Source: an uncultured Campylobacter sp. (GTDB lineage: Bacteria; Actinomycetota; Actinomycetes; Mycobacteriales; Mycobacteriaceae). Taken from it: DNA of 64,000 nucleotides. Under the pieces are notes generated by a model. The model saw only the letters and a list, made by a program, of their open reading frames with translations. It did not search any database and had not been told where the DNA came from. Where the stretch lies: NCBI GenBank assembly GCA_946221035.1, contig CAMIME010000006.1:5669-69668 (forward strand). The letters run 5' to 3'. The translations under genes and the position numbers were made by a program. Below are positions 51,229 through 58,970 of this stretch, one piece after another; the stretch's first letter is position 1; each line of letters opens with the position of its first letter.

Positions 51229-52860
51229 ATGAGCACCCTTTCCGAAGCCTCGCGCCGCCGCACGTTCGCTGTTATCGCCCACCCGGACGCCGGTAAGTCG
51301 ACGCTGACGGAGGCGCTGGCGCTGCACGCACACGTGATCTCTGAAGCGGGTGCCGTGCACGGCAAGGCGGGGCGCAAATCCACGGTGTCGGACTGGATGG
51401 AGATGGAGAAGGACCGCGGCATCTCCGTCGCGTCCTCGGCGCTGCAGTTCGAGTACGCGCCGGAGGGGCACGAGGGCGAACCTTATGTGGTCAACCTGGT
51501 CGACACCCCTGGCCACGCCGACTTCTCGGAGGACACCTACCGCGTGCTTTCCGCCGTCGACGCCGCCGTCATGCTTATCGACGCAGCCAAGGGCCTCGAG
51601 CCCCAAACCCTCAAACTCTTCCGCGTGTGCAAGGCTCGCGGCCTGCCCATTGTGACAGTGATTAATAAGTGGGACCGCGTGGGCCGGGAGCCGCTGGAGC
51701 TCGTCGACGAGATTGTCACCGAGATCGACCTGCAGCCGACCCCGCTGTATTGGCCCGTCGGCGAGGCGGGCGACTTCCGCGGGCTCGCACACGTCTCCGC
51801 TGACGGCGAGGTGGACGGATACGTGCACTTCATCCGCACCGCCGGCGGCTCCACCATCGCACCCGAGGAGCACTACTCGCCCGACGAGGCGCTCGCTCGC
51901 GAGGGCGACGCCTGGGAGACCGCGCTCGAGGAAGCGGAGCTTCTGCTTGCCGACGGCGCCGTGCACGACCAGGCTCTATTCGAGCAATGCATCACCTCGC
52001 CCATCATCTTCGCCTCCGCCATGCTGAACTTTGGCGTGCACCAGATCCTGGACACGCTGTGTGCGATCGCGCCGGCACCCGAGGGCCGCGCGTCTGACCC
52101 TGCTGCTGTGGAGGCGTCGACCACTGCGATGTCCGTCGAGCGCTCACTTGACGACGAATTCTCCGGCGTCGTATTCAAAGTGCAAGCCGGCATGGACAAG
52201 AACCACCGCGACACGCTCGCCTTCATGCGCGTCGTTTCCGGCGAGTTCGACCGCGGCATGCAGGTCACCCACGCCCAATCGGGCCGCAGCTTTTCGACGA
52301 AGTACGCCCTCACCGTCTTCGGCCGCTCCCGCGACACCGTGGAGACGGCCTACCCGGGCGACATCATCGGCCTGGTCAACGCCGACGCCCTAGCTCCCGG
52401 CGACACCATCTACGCCGGCAAAAAGGTGCAGTTCCCGCCGATGCCCCAGTTCGCCCCGGAGCACTTCCGCACGCTGCGCGCGCAGTCCCTGGGCAAGTAC
52501 AAGCAGTTCCGCAAGGCCCTCGAGCAGCTGGACGCCGAGGGCGTGGTCCAAATCCTGCGCAACGACATCCGCGGCGACGCCGCCCCCGTCATGGCCGCCG
52601 TCGGCCCCATGCAGTTCGAGGTCATGCAGGCCCGCATGGAAAACGAGTACAACGTGGAGACGGTCACCGAGCCCATCCCCTACTCTGTGGCGCGGCGCAC
52701 CGACGCCGAATCCGCCCCTGAACTGGGCCGCCAGCGCGGCGTGGAGATCTTCACCCGCACCGACGGTGAGCTCATCGCCCTCTTCGGCGACAAATGGAAG
52801 CTCGCCTTCGTGGAGAAGGAGCACCCGGAGCTCACGATTGAGCCCCTGATCGCCGACTAG
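51229..52860 (+). CDS. prfC: peptide chain release factor 3
   Basis: A 543-residue translational GTPase that recycles RF1/RF2 after termination. G1 AHPDAGKST near residue 17, switch region STVSDWMEMEKDRGISVASSA near 52, G3 NLVDTPGHADF near 88, and G4 VINKWDR near 144. The C-terminal domains (QRGVEIFTRTDGELIALFGD) are complete. TAGACT (51215-51220) is 8 nt before the ATG. It contains one motif copy (51573, LID), and another copy lies in the intergenic space upstream. Confidence 0.95.
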   Translation: MSTLSEASRRRTFAVIAHPDAGKSTLTEALALHAHVISEAGAVHGKAGRKSTVSDWMEMEKDRGISVASSALQFEYAPEGHEGEPYVVNLVDTPGHADFSEDTYRVLSAVDAAVMLIDAAKGLEPQTLKLFRVCKARGLPIVTVINKWDRVGREPLELVDEIVTEIDLQPTPLYWPVGEAGDFRGLAHVSADGEVDGYVHFIRTAGGSTIAPEEHYSPDEALAREGDAWETALEEAELLLADGAVHDQALFEQCITSPIIFASAMLNFGVHQILDTLCAIAPAPEGRASDPAAVEASTTAMSVERSLDDEFSGVVFKVQAGMDKNHRDTLAFMRVVSGEFDRGMQVTHAQSGRSFSTKYALTVFGRSRDTVETAYPGDIIGLVNADALAPGDTIYAGKKVQFPPMPQFAPEHFRTLRAQSLGKYKQFRKALEQLDAEGVVQILRNDIRGDAAPVMAAVGPMQFEVMQARMENEYNVETVTEPIPYSVARRTDAESAPELGRQRGVEIFTRTDGELIALFGDKWKLAFVEKEHPELTIEPLIAD

Positions 52861-52872
52861 GCCATCTGGTTT

Positions 52873-52908
52873 CCGGCTTCGGTGGCCGATCCGGCTTGGG
52901 TGGCCGGT
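52873..52908 (+). repeat. 18-bp tandem duplication
   Basis: CCGGCTTCGGTGGCCGAT (52873-52890) is followed directly by CCGGCTTGGGTGGCCGGT (52891-52908), 16 of 18 identical. Confidence 0.85.
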
Positions 52909-52968
52909 CCGGCCCACTTAAGCCGGTTCAGCCGGCTCGGCATGTTCGGTAGGTTCGGCCGGTGGCGT

Positions 52969-53045
52969 GTGAAGAAGTCTGCGATTCTCTTCACCGCAAG
53001 CCCCGCGACCTGGGGGTTTGCATATAGCGTTGCAATCTTCTTCAC
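52969..53045. repeat. palindromic repeat unit A (77 bp)
   Basis: It begins GTGAAGAAGTCTGC and ends GCAATCTTCTTCAC, inverted copies of each other. The inner stem is GCAAGCCCC...GGGGGTTTGC around GCGACCT. It shares its ends and the core GCGACCTGGGG-TTTG with unit B. Confidence 0.8.
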
Positions 53046-53073
53046 CCGAGGACTCCCCACCCAAACGTGCCCC

Positions 53074-53151
53074 GTGAAAAAGTCTGCACTTGCCCCTTAG
53101 TGCCAGGCTGGCGACCTGGGGATTTGGGAATCGGGGTGCGGACTTTTTCAC
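53074..53151. repeat. palindromic repeat unit B (78 bp)
   Basis: It begins GTGAAAAAGTCTGCAC and ends GTGCGGACTTTTTCAC (15 of 16 complementary). The core GCGACCTGGGGATTTG matches unit A, from which it is separated by 28 bp. Confidence 0.8.
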
Positions 53152-53168
53152 ACGGGGTCGCGGGGCCC

Positions 53169-53215
53169 GCCCAGAACAGGCCCAGAACAAGGCCCAGAAC
53201 TAGGCCCAGAGCTAG
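53169..53215 (+). repeat. 12-bp tandem repeat, four copies
   Basis: GCCCAGAACAG, GCCCAGAACAAG, GCCCAGAACTAG and GCCCAGAGCTAG follow one another without gaps. Confidence 0.9.
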
Positions 53216-54141
53216 GCGCTGCGGGCCGACGGGCCGGCTGCCTCCAAGGAGCCACCTCGGACACCACCCAGGGGGCACCCCAAGAAGTCCAACCAGGAAT
53301 CCCACTCGCGGTCGAACTGCTGGGCGCCGGCGGCGTAGTTTTTCAGCAGCCGCCCGAGCCGGCGCTCCGTGGACTCGGCCTGCATGTTGTCGGGGTAGAA
53401 CACCACGGCATCGCCGGCCGCCTCGAGGTCCAAAATCTGCTGTTTGGACGCGTTTTAGCGGGCGGTTCTCAGGTCGAGGGCGTGGCCGATGGCGGGGTAC
53501 TTTCGAAACATTTGACGCACCGCCGCGGGGGCAACCACCGGCTTCTTCCAGTAGTCCCGGGGGCGGGTAGCCAGCACGGCGAAGCGGGTGAATCCGGCTT
53601 GGCGGGCGGCGTCGATAAGCAAGCCGCCCGAGGAGCCGAGCGCTCCGTCGACGTAGGGGACCCCGTCGATGAACCCGATGGGCATCACCTTGGGCACGGT
53701 CGAGGAAGCGCGGGCGGCGCGGTTGACCAGGGTGGGGTCGAGGAGGAAGTCGGCGCTGGTCCAATGGACGGTCTCGCCGGTGAGCGCGTTGACGGCTTCC
53801 ACGTGCACTTCTGTTCGGCTGCGCGCGAAGGAGGCGAAATCGAACGGGAGGAGTTCGTCGGCCTGGCCGTAGATGAACTCGGCGTTGAAATAGCCCTGGC
53901 CTCGGACCAGCTTTACCCATCCGCCGAAGTGCGGGTGGGAAGCGAGATCGGTGAACGCGGTGCGGGTGCGCTCCACGTCCGCGGACACATAGTTCAAGGC
54001 GTGGACCGCACCCGCCGAGACGCCGCCTACCCAGCCGAAACGCACGTCCTGTTCAATGAGCTTCACAATCGCCGGCGCGGTGTAGGAGTTGCGCATCCCT
54101 CCGCCCTCGATGATCAGGGCAACGTCGCGCGCGTCAATCAT
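53212..54141 (-). pseudogene. patatin-like phospholipase gene interrupted by an ochre codon
   Basis: The first 228 codons (54141 to 53458) encode a patatin: IIEGGGMRNSYTAPAI (oxyanion hole), GWVGGVSAGAVHAL with the nucleophile Ser near residue 42, and PYVDGALGSSGG with the catalytic Asp. The frame then meets TAA at 53457-53455 (RTAR-stop-NASKQQILDLEAAGD). Without a break in frame, homology continues to about 53300 (VFYPDNMQAESTERRLGRLL, then EWDSWLDFLG), as in the C-terminal region of YjjU-like patatins. A change of TAC or TAT (Tyr) to TAA is the simplest cause. The truncated form still holds the catalytic dyad. TACAGT is 6 nt before the ATG. Confidence 0.78.
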
Positions 54142-54164
54142 GCACGCACTGTAACCCGGGTGCG

Positions 54165-54845
54165 CTAGATCCGCTCGGCGAGTGTCCGCGCCGCCTGACC
54201 GAGGCGATCCTGCGCCATTGCCGCGAACTCTGCCCGGTTGAGCGCACCCGCACCCGCGGGCAGCGAACCCCAATACGGCGCACCTGTGACCACGGGCAGT
54301 TCCTCGAGGTTCAGCCGGGTAGCCAGGTCAGGATTGGCCTCGAGCGATCCTCCGATGAGCCCCAGCACCTCGAGCCCACACTGGCGGGCCTGGACGCAGG
54401 TCAGCTCCGCGAGGTTGAGGCTGCCCAAGCCCAGCGAGGTCACGACGATGAGCGGCGCTGAGCAGGCAAGGGCGAGGTCGACAAGCGTGTAGTCGTCCGC
54501 GAGCCGCACCAGGAGCCCACCCGCGCCCTCGACCAGGACCACACGACCCGGCGCGTCGAGGGAGCGCACCCAGTCGGCAACCTCCGCAAGCGGCGGTGTG
54601 GCTAAGCCCGCCCGCCGCGCCGAGAGGTTGGGCGCGAGCGGTTCCGGGTAGCGCCACCGCTCGAAGGTCTCGATGCCAGCTAGCTTGGCGACGGCAGACG
54701 CGTCCCCCTCCCCCGGCGCCTCCCCAGTCTGGATGGGTTTCGCCGCCACCACCTCGACCCCGCAGCGGGTCAGCGCGCTGGCGAATGCGGCTGTGGCGAT
54801 GGTCTTTCCCACATCGGTGTTCGTGCCTGTGACGGCGATGATCAT
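54165..54845 (-). CDS. bioD: dethiobiotin synthetase
   Basis: A 226-residue ATP-dependent carboxylase that closes the ureido ring of dethiobiotin. The P-loop AVTGTNTDVGKTIAT is at about residues 4-18, VEGAGGLLVRL near 105, and PIQTGEAPGEGDASAVAKLAG gives the substrate-binding region. The ATG overlaps the bioA stop (ATGA), so bioA and bioD are one operon. bioB is not in this window. Regulation by BioQ is inferred from the operator at 56137. Confidence 0.94.
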   Translation of the reverse strand: MIIAVTGTNTDVGKTIATAAFASALTRCGVEVVAAKPIQTGEAPGEGDASAVAKLAGIETFERWRYPEPLAPNLSARRAGLATPPLAEVADWVRSLDAPGRVVLVEGAGGLLVRLADDYTLVDLALACSAPLIVVTSLGLGSLNLAELTCVQARQCGLEVLGLIGGSLEANPDLATRLNLEELPVVTGAPYWGSLPAGAGALNRAEFAAMAQDRLGQAARTLAERI

Positions 54846-56116
54846 GTGTCGCTTACCTCCACTGCCGCAGCGATGCCCCGGCAGATCTGTCGTACGTCTT
54901 CGTTCGTGCACACGTATGGCGGCATGGTGTAGATCAGCCGACCAAACGGGCGGATCCATACCCCGTGCGCCATCGCAGCCTCGGTCGCCTCGCGCATGGG
55001 CACGTCGCGCGCCATCTCGACCACCCCGATTGCCCCGAGCACGCGCACGTCCGCCACCCCCGGCCGCCAGCGCAGGGGCTCGAGCCCGGCGGTAAGCTCG
55101 GCCTTGATTACCGGCACCTGCTCGCGCCACGCCCCCTCGGCAACCATCGCGACCGCCTCCGCCGCGACTGCGCAGGCGAGCGGGTTGGCCATGAACGTCG
55201 GCCCGTGCATGAGTGCCCGCGGTTGCATCCCCTCCGCAATCCGGGAGGTGGCAAGCGTCGCGGCCTGCGTCATAAACCCGCCGGTCAGCGCCTTGCCCAC
55301 GCACAGGATGTCCGGCACCACGCCGTGCGACAGGGTGGCAAACAGCTGCCCGGTGCGCCCGAAGCCGGTAGCGATCTCATCGGCGATGAGGGGGATGCCG
55401 GAGGCGTCGCAAAGCTTGCGCAGCCCTTGTACGAGCGCGGGGTCGTGGAAGCGCATGCCGCCCGCTCCCTGCACGACGGGCTCGATGATCACCGCCGCGA
55501 CGTCCGCGCCGATCAGCGCGCCGAAGCGCTCGAGGTAGGCGTCGCATTCGCTTCTCGACGACCCCACGACCGGCGGCGCCGGCGCAAACACCTGCTCCAT
55601 CACCGCACCGCCCCACATGGCGTGCATGCCGCCTTCCGGGTCGCACACGCTCATGGTGGCGAACGTGTCGCCGTGGTAGCCCGAGCGCCACGTGAGGAAG
55701 CGGGTGCGCTCGGGATGCCCCTGGCCGATCGCGTATTGCAGCGCCATTTTCATGGCCACTTCCACGGCGACGGACCCTGAATCGGAGTAGAAGACCTGGC
55801 TGAACTTCTGGTCCGTGAGCTCCATAAGACGCGCGGTCAAAAGCGCGGCCGGTTCGTGGGTGAGACCGCCGAACATGACGTGGCTCATCTGGTCGATCTG
55901 GTCCTTGGCGGCGCGAACGAGGCGGGGGTGGGAGTGGCCGTGGATGGCGGCCCACCAGGACGACATGGCGTCGATAAGCACCCGGCCGTCGGTCAGCGTG
56001 ATCCGCGGCCCATCGGCGCTGGCGACGGGGTAGGCGAAGAGCCCGGGTTCGGCGTAAGGGTGCCAGATGTGCGCCGCGTCGATGCTCGCGATCTCGTCCG
56101 GCTGCAGTTGCGGCAT
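54842..56116 (-). CDS. bioA: adenosylmethionine-8-amino-7-oxononanoate aminotransferase
   Basis: A 424-residue class III aminotransferase that makes 7,8-diaminopelargonate with SAM as amino donor. IWHPYAEPG near residue 17, SSWWAAIHGHSHPRLV near 45, FLTWRSGYHGDTFATMSVCDPEGGMH near 136 and VGKALTGGFM near 277 with the PLP lysine are diagnostic. ATG 56116 gives the standard N terminus; an ATG at 56137 inside the operator would add seven residues. One motif copy (55970) lies at VLIDAMSSWW. Confidence 0.95.
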   Translation of the reverse strand: MPQLQPDEIASIDAAHIWHPYAEPGLFAYPVASADGPRITLTDGRVLIDAMSSWWAAIHGHSHPRLVRAAKDQIDQMSHVMFGGLTHEPAALLTARLMELTDQKFSQVFYSDSGSVAVEVAMKMALQYAIGQGHPERTRFLTWRSGYHGDTFATMSVCDPEGGMHAMWGGAVMEQVFAPAPPVVGSSRSECDAYLERFGALIGADVAAVIIEPVVQGAGGMRFHDPALVQGLRKLCDASGIPLIADEIATGFGRTGQLFATLSHGVVPDILCVGKALTGGFMTQAATLATSRIAEGMQPRALMHGPTFMANPLACAVAAEAVAMVAEGAWREQVPVIKAELTAGLEPLRWRPGVADVRVLGAIGVVEMARDVPMREATEAAMAHGVWIRPFGRLIYTMPPYVCTNEDVRQICRGIAAAVEVSDT

Positions 56117-56136
56117 TGGTCGTCCTCGCACTTCCA

Positions 56137-56151
56137 TTGAACGGTGTTCAA
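56137..56151. promoter_or_regulatory. BioQ-type operator upstream of bioA
   Basis: TTGAACGGTGTTCAA is a palindrome matching the corynebacterial BioQ consensus TGAAC-N3-GTTCA. It lies 20 bp before the bioA start at 56116 and covers the alternative ATG at 56137. Confidence 0.8.
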
Positions 56152-56205
56152 GTTTGTTCTAGAAAGTGACCCTAGCACCGCCTGAAGTGCGTCATACTGC
56201 TGTTC

Positions 56206-57654
56206 ATGCAAACGATTGAACACCGTTCAAGTGCCCCGGTTGAGGGGCCCCGGCGCGCCCCGGTGGTGGCCGCCCTTGCTGGCGTGGAGGCCTGGGAGCG
56301 GTTCAGCTTCTACGGCATGCAGGCGATCTTGGTCTATTACATGTACAAGCAGCTGGGCATGGCGGAATCTGACGCGACCGCCCTGGTTGGCGCGTACGGC
56401 GCAAGCCTGTACCTGTGCACGTTCGCAGGTGGGTGGATCGGCGACCGGGTCTTGGGCGCGGAACGCACCCTGCTCACCGGCTGCGGCCTCTTGGTCGCGG
56501 GCCACCTGTTGCTTTCCCTCATTCCCGGCTACTCCGGTCTAGGTGCGGGTCTGCTCGCCATCGCGCTGGGCTCTGGTTTCTTGAAAACCGCCGCGGTCAC
56601 ACTGCTTGGCCTGGCTTACCCCGCGGAATCGGGCCGCAGGGACGCCGCGTTCCAAATCTTCTACCTGGGCATCAACGTGGGGGCGCTCTTCGGGCCGCTA
56701 CTGACCGGGTGGCTGGCCCAAACCCGCGGCTACCGGGCCGGATTCGGCGCTGCCGCTGTGCTCATGGTCATCGGTGCGGTGTTCTACGCCGTGCTGCGCC
56801 CGCGGGTGAAGGCAGCGTTGAACGGCGCGGACATTTCCCAGCCGACCCAGCCTGCGTCGCGCGCCCACGTTAGTGCGGCGGTGGGCGGCACCGCCGCGGC
56901 TGTGGGCGCGGTGCTGGTGGCGCTGGCGATCGGGGTGCTCACCCCCGCGCGCCTGGTCACCGGGCTGCTCGTCCTCACCGTCACCGCCGCGGTGGTCCTG
57001 TTCGCCCAGGCCCTCACGTCGCCTAAAGTCAGCGCCGCTGAACGCGCGAGGGTGCGGGAATTCATCCCACTGTTCATCTGCTCCACCGCATACTGGGGCT
57101 TGTTCGCACAGACCGCCGGCGTGTTCGCGGTGTACTCCGACCAGCGACTCAACCGGGAGCTCGGCGGGTTCACCATCCCGGCATCCTGGACGCAGTCACT
57201 CAACCCGTTCTATATCCTGCTGTTCTCGCTGCCGGTCGCGGCGCTGATGGCGAAGCGCTCCCCCAGCAAGCACACGGTGATGGGGCTCGGACTCGCGCTC
57301 GCAGGTGCCGGGATGTTCGTGCTCCTGCCCTGGGTCGGCGGGGGCGAGGCCACCACCCCATTTATGGTGCTGGCCGGGTGCGTGCTGTGCATGTCGCTGG
57401 GGGAACTGTTCATCGGGCCGGTGGGCATGTCTTCCACCGGGGCCTACGCGCCGGCGGCGGTTCGCACGCGATTCGCAGCGCTGTACTTCCTCACCATGGC
57501 CATCGGCACCTCGCTGGCAGGCACCGCCTCGGCGCTCTACGACCCCACCAACCCCGCAGCCGAACGCACCTACATCCTGCTCGTCGGCGCCGTGCCGGTA
57601 GCGATCGGGCTGGTGGTGGCGTACCGGGCGCGTGCGCACGCGAGCCGTCGCTAA
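56206..57654 (+). CDS. POT family proton-dependent peptide transporter
   Basis: A 482-residue di/tripeptide symporter. EAWERFSFYGMQAILVYYM at about residue 30 is the POT variant of the ExxER motif, GGWIGDRVLGAERTLLTG near 75 is motif A, and FQIFYLGINVGALFGPLLTG near 150 is the PTR2 signature. About 14 helices fit. CATACT is 7 nt before the ATG. A BioQ-type palindrome lies in its codons 4-8, so it may be repressed with the biotin genes, perhaps because it brings in biotin-containing peptides such as biocytin; that link is inferred. Confidence 0.88.
   Translation: MQTIEHRSSAPVEGPRRAPVVAALAGVEAWERFSFYGMQAILVYYMYKQLGMAESDATALVGAYGASLYLCTFAGGWIGDRVLGAERTLLTGCGLLVAGHLLLSLIPGYSGLGAGLLAIALGSGFLKTAAVTLLGLAYPAESGRRDAAFQIFYLGINVGALFGPLLTGWLAQTRGYRAGFGAAAVLMVIGAVFYAVLRPRVKAALNGADISQPTQPASRAHVSAAVGGTAAAVGAVLVALAIGVLTPARLVTGLLVLTVTAAVVLFAQALTSPKVSAAERARVREFIPLFICSTAYWGLFAQTAGVFAVYSDQRLNRELGGFTIPASWTQSLNPFYILLFSLPVAALMAKRSPSKHTVMGLGLALAGAGMFVLLPWVGGGEATTPFMVLAGCVLCMSLGELFIGPVGMSSTGAYAPAAVRTRFAALYFLTMAIGTSLAGTASALYDPTNPAAERTYILLVGAVPVAIGLVVAYRARAHASRR
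56216..56230. promoter_or_regulatory. second BioQ-type operator, inside the peptide transporter gene
   Basis: TTGAACACCGTTCAA is the exact reverse complement of the operator at 56137-56151. It covers bases 11-25 of the coding region, about where RNA polymerase would clear a leaderless promoter. Confidence 0.7.
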
Positions 57655-57692
57655 GCGTTAGCCGCGGCTAAGCGCGAGCCGCGGCTAAGCGT
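57652..57692. repeat. short palindromic repeats between convergent genes
   Basis: AGCCGCGGCTAAGCG occurs twice within about 20 bp, flanked by TAAGCGTTAG segments. It separates the ends of the peptide transporter and DUF2200 genes and may work as a weak terminator, although no T run is seen. Confidence 0.55.
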
Positions 57693-58042
57693 TAGGCGCG
57701 CTTGATACTGGTGATCTTTTTGCCGCGGGCCAGCTCGTCCACAAGCAGGTCCATCCGGCGGATCTTTCTCAGCAGCTCCTCCTCGACGCGCACGCCACAC
57801 ACCTTGTCGGTGATCAACTCGGCGTTCGCGTTGAGCGCCACCGCGTCGAAAAACTCTCGCAACGTCTGCCCTGATTCCGCCGCCGATTTCAGCTCTCCGG
57901 GCGCGAGGCCGGTGAACCAGCCCAGCACGTCGTCCAACTCGTCGCGCTTGTGCCCCTTACGCTCCGCTTTTGCCAGGTAGTTGCGGTAAATGTCGCCGAA
58001 CGGGTAGCCGTAGACCCGCTCCAACTTCGCTTGTTCATCCAT
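57692..58042 (-). CDS. DUF2200 family protein
   Basis: A 116-residue helical protein. ERVYGYPFGDIYRNYLAKAERKG near residue 8, VLGWFTGLAP, and the end VCGVRVEEELLRKIRRMDLLVDELARGK match DUF2200, a family with no known function. TAGGGT is 7 nt before the ATG at 58042, supporting a leaderless start over the longer frame from 58099. Confidence 0.85.
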   Translation of the reverse strand: MDEQAKLERVYGYPFGDIYRNYLAKAERKGHKRDELDDVLGWFTGLAPGELKSAAESGQTLREFFDAVALNANAELITDKVCGVRVEEELLRKIRRMDLLVDELARGKKITSIKRA

Positions 58043-58188
58043 GCCAGCAACCCTATCCCTCACTTCGGTTCCACCACCGGTGCGCATTTTCATGTGCACG
58101 TGTGCGCTTGTACAGCGCGTTGGCTGACTTTATTGTCGTCGATTAGCGGGAGCAGGGGGCTCCCGAACGACACATTGGGGGAACCACC

Positions 58189-58968
58189 ATGACTTTTGCC
58201 ACCTACGAGCTCTACTACCTGGACACCTACGACCAGGATGCGGCTGATCTCATCGACGACTTCGATTACGACGAAGAGGACATCGCCTACGAGCTGGACA
58301 GCGACTACGTCATCGACAACGGCCTGCGCGTGTGCGTGATCGTCCACGACCTGGAGACGCACGAGGTCGAGCTCGCGATGCTCCAGCCCGGCAGCCCAAA
58401 AGCGCCTGATTGGTACTCGCACGAGGACGCCGCGAATGTGGTCGCCGAGCTCGGACGCATCCTCGTCGCGCTCGATGACAAATCAGTGAAGATCACCGAG
58501 CCGCAGGACCCCGCGTTCGCGCTCAAGCGCTGCGCCTCGTTCCAGGCGGAAGACATGTCCACCGCGACGCTGGCTATGGTGCAGGACTCGCAGGATAACG
58601 CCCTGTACACCACGTTTTGCATCGAGTTCCGCCCGAACATCAACTCCGATCTCACGTTCCCGGTCGCTGTCTTCGCGTTCGATCCGCGCGGCGGGCGCCT
58701 TTCGGGCCACTTGCTTATCGACGACAACCCGTTCGCCCCACCCACCTTCAACCGCGCACAAAAGAAAATCGTGGCGCGCAGAATCAACGAGATTCTGGAG
58801 TCCATCCACGCGGCCATGCGCGAGGAGCGCATGATCAGCCCGTTCAGGAACCTGGGCCCGCAGTTCCGCTCGGAGGGGCTGCCCTCGTTCGAAGCGGTGG
58901 ACACCCACCACGCCATCCACCAGGCGGTGGAGTACCTCGAGCGGTGGTGGGCGGAGCGGGCGTCGTAA
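58189..58968 (+). CDS. hypothetical protein with an acidic N-terminal region
   Basis: I do not recognise this 259-residue soluble protein. Residues 10-45 are unusually rich in Asp/Glu/Tyr (LYYLDTYDQDAADLIDDFDY). A central region (ALDDKSVKITEPQDPAFALK, TFCIEFRPNINSDLTF) looks alpha/beta, and the C terminus ends in VEYLERWWAERAS. GGGGGAA precedes the ATG. It has one motif copy at 58713 (LLIDDNP). Its neighbours give no functional clue. Confidence 0.7.
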   Translation: MTFATYELYYLDTYDQDAADLIDDFDYDEEDIAYELDSDYVIDNGLRVCVIVHDLETHEVELAMLQPGSPKAPDWYSHEDAANVVAELGRILVALDDKSVKITEPQDPAFALKRCASFQAEDMSTATLAMVQDSQDNALYTTFCIEFRPNINSDLTFPVAVFAFDPRGGRLSGHLLIDDNPFAPPTFNRAQKKIVARRINEILESIHAAMREERMISPFRNLGPQFRSEGLPSFEAVDTHHAIHQAVEYLERWWAERAS

Positions 58969-58970
58969 AG

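Larger units (their letters stand above)
52861..53211. other. repeat-rich non-coding region between prfC and the broken patatin gene
   Basis: I see no convincing gene here. The stretch contains an 18-bp tandem duplication (52873-52908), two long palindromic units (52969-53045 and 53074-53151) and four 12-bp repeats (53169-53215), listed separately. Open frames on both strands merely read through these repeats. Confidence 0.7.

Noticed and set aside
52857..53920. Open frames through the repeat region on both strands (for example 53042-53920)
   Set aside because: They translate palindromic and tandem repeats or run antisense and out of frame to the patatin remnant, with no start signals.
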